In this document: positions 58,736 to 64,000 of the stretch, piece by piece
Numbering within the stretch: the stretch's first letter is position 1
Layout of the letters: each line of letters starts with the position of its first letter
NCBI GenBank assembly: GCA_050248915.1
Contig: JBFWRL010000002.1
Coordinates: forward strand, 56,724 to 120,723
Source: GCA-2770975 sp050248915
GTDB taxonomy: Bacteria > Cyanobacteriota > Sericytochromatia > UBA7694
Direction of reading: 5' to 3'
Length of the DNA: 64,000 bases
Program-made: the position numbers and the translations under genes
Notes under the pieces: generated by a model
What the model was told of the DNA's origin: nothing
Seen by the model: the letters and a program-made list of their open reading frames with translations, nothing else
Databases searched by the model: none

Positions 58736-59610
58736 GCCCCAAGCGCAAGGTGCTGATCGCTTTCAGTCTTTTTTCTGCCCTCTTTTTCGGTTTTTTGGCC
58801 ACAGCCCCTTTGTCCAGCAGTCAAATCCCAGGCGGATTTTCTTTGCTCGACAGCCGCGCCCAGAGCCGGATTCGCACATTTCGCACCCAGGTGGTCGAAA
58901 ACAGCACCGATTGGCAAAAACTCTGGCAAGAGCACCTCGGCCAAACAGGCCAAATCGGCCAGGCCCCAGCCGTTGACTTCGCCAAAGAACGGGTGGCCGC
59001 GATTTTTTTGGGTGTGCGCCCCACGGCTGGGTACAGCGTGGCGGTTGAAACAGTGGAGGTTCAAGCCCAACAGATCTTGGTGCGCTATCGCGAAACCAAA
59101 CCCAGACCCGATCAATTTGTCGCCACCGTGCTCACGGCCCCGGCTTGCCTAATCAAATTGCCCAAAACGGCGATTACCTTGCCGATCACGTTTCTCAACA
59201 GCGAGCCCGAACCCGTTAAAATTCAATCAAAGGATCCCATCTCCATGCGCACTCTCTCCCGCGTTAGCAATAGCCGCGTCACCGAAGCCCGTTATGTGAT
59301 TGCCCGCGATTATGAACAATTTCGCCAGCTCTGGAAAGAGCACAACGGCTCTTTGGAGCAAATGCCCGAAGTGGACTTTCAGTCCGAAATGGTGGCCGGG
59401 ATCTTTATGGGCGAGCGCAGCACCGGTGGCTATGCCGTGACCATTGAGGAGGTGCTCAAAGAGGGCGAAAAATTTAAATTCTATTACTCCGAATCTGAGC
59501 CCCCCGAAGGCAGCATGACCATTCAGATTTTGACCGCCCCGGCCCATTTAATTGCCTTGCCCCGCTCAGAGGCTTACCCTGAATTTGTCAAACGCGTCAA
59601 AAACAACTAA
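58732..59610 (+). CDS. Secreted protein with two PrcB-like domains
   Basis: A 292-residue protein with an N-terminal signal/anchor (VLIAFSLFSALFFGFLA). Two similar ~110-residue halves each match the PrcB C-terminal-type domain: first FAKERVAAIFLGVRPTAGYSVAVETV with VLTAPACLIKLP; second FQSEMVAGIFMGERSTGGYAVTIEEV with ILTAPAHLIALP. Both halves also start with W-xK-LW/FRQLW-x-E-H. The domain is named from Treponema PrcB, which stabilises the PrtP (dentilisin) protease complex. Here no protease is adjacent. ATGA overlap with anmK makes it co-translated; a link to wall recycling is possible but unproven. Confidence 0.85.
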   Translation: MSPKRKVLIAFSLFSALFFGFLATAPLSSSQIPGGFSLLDSRAQSRIRTFRTQVVENSTDWQKLWQEHLGQTGQIGQAPAVDFAKERVAAIFLGVRPTAGYSVAVETVEVQAQQILVRYRETKPRPDQFVATVLTAPACLIKLPKTAITLPITFLNSEPEPVKIQSKDPISMRTLSRVSNSRVTEARYVIARDYEQFRQLWKEHNGSLEQMPEVDFQSEMVAGIFMGERSTGGYAVTIEEVLKEGEKFKFYYSESEPPEGSMTIQILTAPAHLIALPRSEAYPEFVKRVKNN

Positions 59611-59633
59611 AGTCCAAATAAAGTTTCAGAGCC

Positions 59634-59960
59634 GTGAAAAATCTCTTTGAACTGCCAGACCCCCTGCCCGCAGAAGAGCTGTTCGAAACCCTGCAGACCT
59701 TTCCCTCGGGTAAGTTGGAGCGCATTGTCTCTCATGGCCAAGTCACCCCAGCTGGGGAATGGTACGATCAGGCGCAGGCCGAATGGCTGGTGCTCTTGCA
59801 GGGAGAGGCCCGTCTGAGTTACGAAGATGGCTCCGAGACCCACTTAAAAAGCGGCGATACTTTGCTAATCCCCCCACATAGCCGCCACCGTGTGAGCTAT
59901 ACCAGCACTGCCCCGCCTTGCATCTGGTTGGCCCTGCATTTTGCCCAGCCACCCGCATAG
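59634..59960 (+). CDS. Cupin-domain protein
   Basis: A 108-residue single-cupin protein. Motif 1 is partly kept (EWYDQAQAEWLVLLQGEARLSYEDG), with Glu/Gln replacing the usual His pair; motif 2 is GDTLLIPPHSRHRVSYTS, with H-x-x-x-H. It is similar to the small 'cupin 2' proteins used as stand-alone metal-binding or sugar isomerase-like folds. GTG start. It follows the PrcB-domain gene by 23 bp, probably in the same transcript. Substrate unknown. Confidence 0.85.
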   Translation: MKNLFELPDPLPAEELFETLQTFPSGKLERIVSHGQVTPAGEWYDQAQAEWLVLLQGEARLSYEDGSETHLKSGDTLLIPPHSRHRVSYTSTAPPCIWLALHFAQPPA

Positions 59961-59969
59961 CGGTACAAT
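59941..59969 (+). promoter_or_regulatory. Promoter of the universal stress protein gene
   Basis: TTGCCC (59941-59946), 17-bp spacer, TACAAT (59964-59969), 32 nt before the ATG at 60002. The -35 lies inside the end of the cupin gene. Confidence 0.6.
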
Positions 59970-60001
59970 GAAACCAGTATCTGGATAGAAAGTGGCCCGC
60001 C

Positions 60002-60925
60002 ATGACAATCAAACGCCTGACCGTCGCCTTGGACCTCACCGCCCTCGATGAAAAAGTGCTGACTTATACCCAGTTTTTGTGTAAAAGTCTGCCAATTGAA
60101 AAAGTCTATTTTATTCATGTCGAGCAAAAGCTCGATCTGCCCGCCAGCTATTTGGAAAAACACCCCGAACTCAATCAGCCTATGGATGAAAATTTGCAGG
60201 CGCAAATGCAAACCGTGGTCGGCCAGCACTTAACATTATCCGAAGGCATTCAAACCGAATTTGATGTCCTGGAAGGGGATTTATTAAATACCCTCGTGCG
60301 CCACAGCAAGGTCAAAATGGCCGACCTGATGGTGGTGGGCAAACGCGATGACGAAGCCCAAGCTGATCTGGTTTCAGAAAAACTGGCCCGGCGGGCCCTG
60401 TGTTCGGTGCTCTTTGTGCCCGAAACTTTCAGCCTGGATATTCAAAACATTCTCGTGCCCAGCGACTTCTCTGAGCACTCCCACCAGGCCTTGGAAACTG
60501 CCGCCCAACTTTCCTCGGTAGTACAAGGCGATGTGATTCATGTGCTCAATCTCTTTGATGTCCCCACCGGCTACGCCAAGATGGGCCTGAGTTATGAAGA
60601 GTTTGCAGCGGATCTCAAAACCTATGCCGAACAAGACATGCAAAAATTCATTCAGGGCATTCCTCTGAACGACAGCACCATTGAAACCCACGTGGCAGAT
60701 ATTGGCGAAAAAGACCGGGCCGACCTGATCCGCAACTGGCTGCAGCAATTGGACTGCCAATTGCTGGTGATGGGCTCCAAAGGCCGCACCAATATTGCCG
60801 CCATGTTTTTGGGCAGCTTAACCGAAAAGCTGATCAAACTCGACCTCAAGGTGCCGATTCTGGTGATCAAAAAGAAAAATGAGAGTTTGGGCTTTTTCAA
60901 GGCCCTGCTCGACGGCGAATTTTAG
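60002..60925 (+). CDS. Tandem universal stress protein
   Basis: A 307-residue protein made of two UspA domains (1-~150 and ~155-300). The second domain keeps the ATP-binding pattern G-x2-G-x9-G-S (GSKGRTNIAAMFLGSLT) and ends in VPILVIKKK. The first domain is less conserved (LMVVGKRDD, then ARRALCSVLFVPE), without the full glycine pattern. Cytosolic; expected to respond to stress or starvation. Own promoter at 59941-59969. Its TAG overlaps the stop of the convergent proB. Confidence 0.9.
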   Translation: MTIKRLTVALDLTALDEKVLTYTQFLCKSLPIEKVYFIHVEQKLDLPASYLEKHPELNQPMDENLQAQMQTVVGQHLTLSEGIQTEFDVLEGDLLNTLVRHSKVKMADLMVVGKRDDEAQADLVSEKLARRALCSVLFVPETFSLDIQNILVPSDFSEHSHQALETAAQLSSVVQGDVIHVLNLFDVPTGYAKMGLSYEEFAADLKTYAEQDMQKFIQGIPLNDSTIETHVADIGEKDRADLIRNWLQQLDCQLLVMGSKGRTNIAAMFLGSLTEKLIKLDLKVPILVIKKKNESLGFFKALLDGEF

Positions 60926-62046
60926 TTTAAAACCACCAGATCGTCGCGGTGAACCGCTTCAGCCCCATGGGTATAACCCAAGAGGGGTTCGATCTGGTCT
61001 GAATGACAGCCTTTGATCTGGCTCAGGGCATGGCTGTCGTAGCGGCTCAACCCCCGCGCCAATTCATGGCCACCAGCAGCATAGATGCGCACGGCCTGGC
61101 CACTGGCAAAACTGCCCGAGACAGCGGTAATACCAGCCGCCAGGAGGCTTTTGCCGGATTGTGCCAGGGCTTTGGCGGCCCCCGCATCAATTTCAATCCG
61201 ACTGGTGGTGGCCGTCTCGGCCAAAATCCAGCGTTTGCGTGCATCCAAGCGGCCTTCGTGGGGCTCAAAGAGCGTGCCCACAGCCTGGCCTGCTGCGGCC
61301 TGAATCAAGATATCTGCCGCTTCGCCAAAGACAATCCGCACAGCCACACCGCTGCGGGTGGCAATATCTGCGGCCTGAATTTTGGTAATCATGCCACCGG
61401 TGCCACGGTGACTGCCGACATCCCCCGCCAGGGCCCAGATTTCGGGGGTAATCTGAAGCACAACAGGAATGAGTTGGGCATCGGCATGCTGGCGGGGATC
61501 GGCGGTAAACAGCCCCTCACAATCAGTGCAAATGATCAGCAGATCAGCCTCGACCAACGAGGCCACCTGGGCCGCCAAATTGTCGTTATCACCGACTTTG
61601 ATCTCTTCGATGGCGACCACATCGTTTTCGTTGACAATCGGCAACACGCCTTTTTCAAGGCAGCCGGCAAAGGTCGTGCGGGCATTGAGGTAGCGCCGAC
61701 GATCGCGAAAATCGTCACGGGTTAAGAGGGTTTGTGCCACAGTGATGCCATAGATTTCGGCCATTTGGGCATAGAGATGCATCAATTGGCTCTGGCCAAC
61801 GGCAGCCAGCAATTGTTTCTCGGCCAAGCTACGTTTGCGTGGCGGAAAACCCAATTGCTCCCAGCCCGCCAGCACAGCTCCTGAGCTGACCAAGACCACC
61901 TCATGCCCCAGATCACGCAGGTGAGCGATCTGGCGCAATAAATCGACCATGCGGGGCCGACAGAGGCGGTCTTGGCCCGAGGTCAAAACACTGGTGCCGA
62001 GTTTGACCACAATCCGCAGGCCCTGACTTGTTTTGAGGGCTTTCAT
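60922..62046 (-). CDS. proB: Glutamate 5-kinase
   Basis: First enzyme of proline synthesis; phosphorylates glutamate to gamma-glutamyl phosphate. A 374-residue protein: amino-acid kinase domain with RIVVKLGTSVLTSGQ (~10-25), VVLVSSGAVLAGW, FRDRRRYLNARTTF, IVNENDVVAIEEIKVGDND-type block, and GTGGMITKIQAADIATRSG; then a C-terminal PUA domain (~275-360; KSLLAAGITAVSGSF, GQAVRIYA). Length is as in the E. coli enzyme (367). The start overlaps the end of the upstream esterase gene (ATGA). proA and proC are not in the window. Confidence 0.96.
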   Translation of the reverse strand: MKALKTSQGLRIVVKLGTSVLTSGQDRLCRPRMVDLLRQIAHLRDLGHEVVLVSSGAVLAGWEQLGFPPRKRSLAEKQLLAAVGQSQLMHLYAQMAEIYGITVAQTLLTRDDFRDRRRYLNARTTFAGCLEKGVLPIVNENDVVAIEEIKVGDNDNLAAQVASLVEADLLIICTDCEGLFTADPRQHADAQLIPVVLQITPEIWALAGDVGSHRGTGGMITKIQAADIATRSGVAVRIVFGEAADILIQAAAGQAVGTLFEPHEGRLDARKRWILAETATTSRIEIDAGAAKALAQSGKSLLAAGITAVSGSFASGQAVRIYAAGGHELARGLSRYDSHALSQIKGCHSDQIEPLLGYTHGAEAVHRDDLVVLN

Positions 62047-62873
62047 GCCGGTAACTGGCCCTCATAGAGAAAGTCCAAAGCCACGGGCAGACGGCGCTGC
62101 CAACTCTGTTCGTTGTGCAGGCCTTCTGGGTCGGGGTTCCAGAGCAGGTTGTGTTGGGGTTTAAATTCGAGCACTTCAAGCAAATCTGCCAATAATTTGG
62201 TCTGCTGAAAGCTCACATTGCCGTGGCATTCACAGCCTTCTTTTTCCCCGTGGTCGATATACACCTTGGCCTCTACGTGGGGTTTGGTTAACATCAGGGC
62301 ATTGTAGATCGCAAATTGGTTGACCCACAGCGCAGGGGACATGATCAGCCCCCGGCCCAATTGTTCGGGATAGTGAAAGAGCGCATAAAGCGCCAGCAGC
62401 CCCCCCAGTGAAGACCCGCCCACCAGGGTCTGTTCATTGGCTCGGCGCAGATGTAATTTGCGGTGCAGCCGCGGCAGCAGCCATTCCAACATCCAGTTGA
62501 GCTTGCGCTCAGCTTTGCCCCGTTTGCCCGGATAGGGATCCCAAGGACTCATCTCCGCATCGCGGTCAGGCCCGTGATACACGCCCACCACCACCGGCAC
62601 TTCTTTGCCTGCGCGGGAACGCTGATCGAGTATGCGGTGCAAATGCCAGCCCCCAGCCATGGTGCCTTCGTCTTCGTAGAGATTTTGGCCATCAAAGAAA
62701 AAGGCCAGGGGATAGGTCTTATCGGAGGTAAAATAATCAGGGGGCAAATAGAGAGAGACCGGTCGCTCGCCATCCAAACCGGGAATCTGAAAGGTCTGGG
62801 AGCGGTAGATCAGGCTGGGCCAATGGGCCACCCGCTTAAAATGCAAAGTGGATTCCTTCATCAGATTGGACAT
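62043..62873 (-). CDS. Esterase, enterochelin-esterase-like alpha/beta hydrolase
   Basis: A 276-residue alpha/beta hydrolase of the esterase D/Fes family. Landmarks: RPVSLYLPPDYF (~36), YPLAFFFDGQNLYED, VPVVVGVYHGP, the nucleophile elbow TLVGGSSLGGLLALY (Ser ~155), an acidic region AKVYIDHGEKEG, and the C-terminal His candidate in PDPEGLHNEQSW. No signal peptide, so cytosolic. Shine-Dalgarno GGAGAA. It is co-translated with proB (ATGA), an odd pairing; no siderophore genes are seen. Substrate unknown. Confidence 0.88.
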   Translation of the reverse strand: MSNLMKESTLHFKRVAHWPSLIYRSQTFQIPGLDGERPVSLYLPPDYFTSDKTYPLAFFFDGQNLYEDEGTMAGGWHLHRILDQRSRAGKEVPVVVGVYHGPDRDAEMSPWDPYPGKRGKAERKLNWMLEWLLPRLHRKLHLRRANEQTLVGGSSLGGLLALYALFHYPEQLGRGLIMSPALWVNQFAIYNALMLTKPHVEAKVYIDHGEKEGCECHGNVSFQQTKLLADLLEVLEFKPQHNLLWNPDPEGLHNEQSWQRRLPVALDFLYEGQLPA

Positions 62874-62973
62874 AGGGGTTCTCCGGGGATCTTCTCTCTA
62901 TTCTGTATACCTCAGAGCGGGCCTTGGGGGGAATCCCTTAGCCATGAGAGCGAGCTGAGATTTTTTTCCGGCG

Positions 62974-63002
62974 TTTTCAGCCCCTCTGGGATCAGGTATA
63001 CT
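62974..63002 (+). promoter_or_regulatory. Candidate promoter of the NhaC-like gene
   Basis: TTTTCA (62974-62979), 17-bp spacer, TATACT (62997-63002), 45 nt before the GTG at 63048. AAGGGGGG at 63031-63038 is the ribosome-binding site. Confidence 0.55.
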
Positions 63003-63047
63003 TGGCTTCACTGCAATTGTTAATAGTTCAAAGGGGGGTGAGAAAAG

Positions 63048-64000
63048 GTGTTGAATCAGCGGCTCAAGGTCATTTTGACCCTGGGAATTTTTTGTCTGGT
63101 GTCTTTTTTTCTCTGGCAGGCCAAACCCGATCACGACTATTTAAACGCCCAGCAATTTAAACTGCTGCTGGAGAAACAGCTCAAACACCTCGAAAAAGAA
63201 CATCCCAAGCAGACCTACACCCTCGATCCGGCCAGCGTTTTGCCCGCGACAGAAATGCGCGATCTGGCCCAAAAAGCGTTAAAAAAACAGGCCGAGAATC
63301 TCAAAAAAGCCCAAGGGCCACCCCGTCCCCTGCGTTTAAGCCTGCAAGAGGGGCGCGGCCAAATGACCCTGGTGGCCACCCCCAGCGGCGGCAAAGCGCT
63401 GAGCGAAACCCGCACCATGACCACCTGGCTGAGTGTGCTGCCCCCTTTGGTGGCCGTGGTATTGGCGCTTTTGTTGCACCGGCTGGTCTTGGCACTGTTT
63501 GCGGGCCTGTTCTTTGGGGCCTTGATCTTTCAGAATTTAAATCCGATCACCACCCTGACAGAGACCTTTGGCAATTATCTCTGGCACGCCGTCAGCGATG
63601 CCTTTCATATCAAGGTGATTATCTTTGCTGCCGTGCTGGTGGGCATGGTGGGGGTAATGAACGCCTCCGGGGGCACCCGTGGGATTGTGGACGTCTTCCG
63701 CAAATACACAGGCAACCGCCGCTCAGCCCAGATGATCGCCTCAATCATGGGCATTTGTATTTTCTTTGACGATTACGCCAATTCGTTTATTATTGGCGGT
63801 ACCATGCGCCCGGTAACCGATAAACTCAAGATCTCCCGCGAAAAACTGGCGTATATTGTCGATTCCACCGCTGCACCTGTGGCCGGTCTGGCGATTATCT
63901 CAACCTGGATTGGCTACGAAGTGGGCCTCTTTCAAGAGGTACTGACCTCGCTGGATGTTAAAATCAGCGGCTATTCGGCCTTTTTGAGTGCCCTGCCCTT
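63048..64000 (+). CDS. NhaC-type Na+/H+ antiporter family protein (cut by right edge)
   Basis: The first 317 codons of a large membrane protein. A GTG start follows AAGGGGGG. Residues 1-~125: one N-terminal membrane helix (VILTLGIFCLVSFFLW) and a ~100-residue charged periplasmic-like segment (LEKEHPKQTYTL, ALKKQAENLKKAQ), unusual for the family. From ~128 membrane helices begin: TWLSVLPPLVAVVLALLLHRLVLALFAGLFFG (in part), VIIFAAVLVGMVGVMNASGGT, the hallmark CIFFDDYANSFIIGGTMRP and VDSTAAPVAGLAIISTWIG. These are the conserved blocks of the NhaC/YheL-type exchangers (PF03553). The C-terminal half is outside the window. Confidence 0.9.
   Translation, partial: MLNQRLKVILTLGIFCLVSFFLWQAKPDHDYLNAQQFKLLLEKQLKHLEKEHPKQTYTLDPASVLPATEMRDLAQKALKKQAENLKKAQGPPRPLRLSLQEGRGQMTLVATPSGGKALSETRTMTTWLSVLPPLVAVVLALLLHRLVLALFAGLFFGALIFQNLNPITTLTETFGNYLWHAVSDAFHIKVIIFAAVLVGMVGVMNASGGTRGIVDVFRKYTGNRRSAQMIASIMGICIFFDDYANSFIIGGTMRPVTDKLKISREKLAYIVDSTAAPVAGLAIISTWIGYEVGLFQEVLTSLDVKISGYSAFLSALP

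Overview
The window comes from a Gram-negative-type bacterium of moderate GC content. It has many lipoproteins with clear lipoboxes, a TolC/RND efflux set and a LytR-CpsA-Psr protein. It is probably not one of the common model phyla. Several secreted or lipid-anchored proteins carry long Pro/Thr/Ser linkers. Metabolic genes include an FbaB-type class I aldolase and a heterodimeric B12-dependent methylmalonyl-CoA mutase. I cannot place the organism from sequence alone. An under-sampled lineage such as a Melainabacteria/Sericytochromatia/Blackallbacteria-like group is only a guess.

Layout. 1-4.2 kb: the 5' part of a RecD2 helicase (cut by the left edge), a small membrane protein, FbaB aldolase and a stand-alone protease-prodomain-like lipoprotein. 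4.2-6.7 kb: a palindromic repeat, then an AT-rich two-gene unit in which a lipoprotein with a toxin-like C-terminal domain overlaps a small acidic partner gene (candidate toxin-immunity pair). 7-9.7 kb: a C39-like peptidase, a hotdog thioesterase and a secreted unknown protein. 9.75-14.5 kb: a methylmalonyl-CoA mutase operon with a HicA-HicB-like pair as its overlapping tail. 14.6-19.5 kb: NAGPA-type glycosidase, DoxX, SH3/zinc-ribbon protein, TPR protein, a DUF4157/eCIS-core-like fragment and a methyltransferase behind a possible RBS-sequestering hairpin. 19.5-22.4 kb: thiol-redox genes (Lpd-like flavoprotein, Prx-Grx hybrid) and a MerC-like protein behind an operator-like palindrome. 22.6-31.2 kb: an unknown propeller-like protein, SufE, HisN-type phosphatase, an unknown anchored protein, GNAT, RimO, a glycine-zipper pair and ComM.

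31.3-34.7 kb holds lipoproteins, including TPR and NHL-propeller proteins. 34.9-43 kb holds cystathionine gamma-synthase/lyase, tRNA-Leu(UAG), a FeoB-associated Cys-rich small protein, a membrane-fused spermidine-synthase-like protein and FeoAB with a 10-codon leader ORF, followed by a very AT-rich gap. 43.3-46.7 kb holds a small Cys protein, a CinA-like protein with a decayed second half and an LCP transferase. 46.7-56.5 kb is a divergent efflux locus: MarR - outer-membrane protein - TolC on the minus strand, and a six-repeat lipoprotein - adaptor - RND pump on the plus strand. 56.5-64 kb holds an orphan McrB-like ATPase, AnmK, a tandem PrcB-domain protein, a cupin, a double UspA, ProB, an esterase and the start of an NhaC-type antiporter cut by the right edge.

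The genes are tightly packed, with frequent 1-26 nt overlaps that suggest translational coupling. Transcription often converges to overlapping stop codons or shared terminators. The most interesting loci are the lipoprotein-tethered toxin/immunity candidate, the HicAB-like tail of the mutase operon, the orphan McrB-like ATPase, the split Feo region with its leader ORF, and several promoters or operators that can be read directly from the sequence. All functional assignments rest on motif reading; no database search was run.
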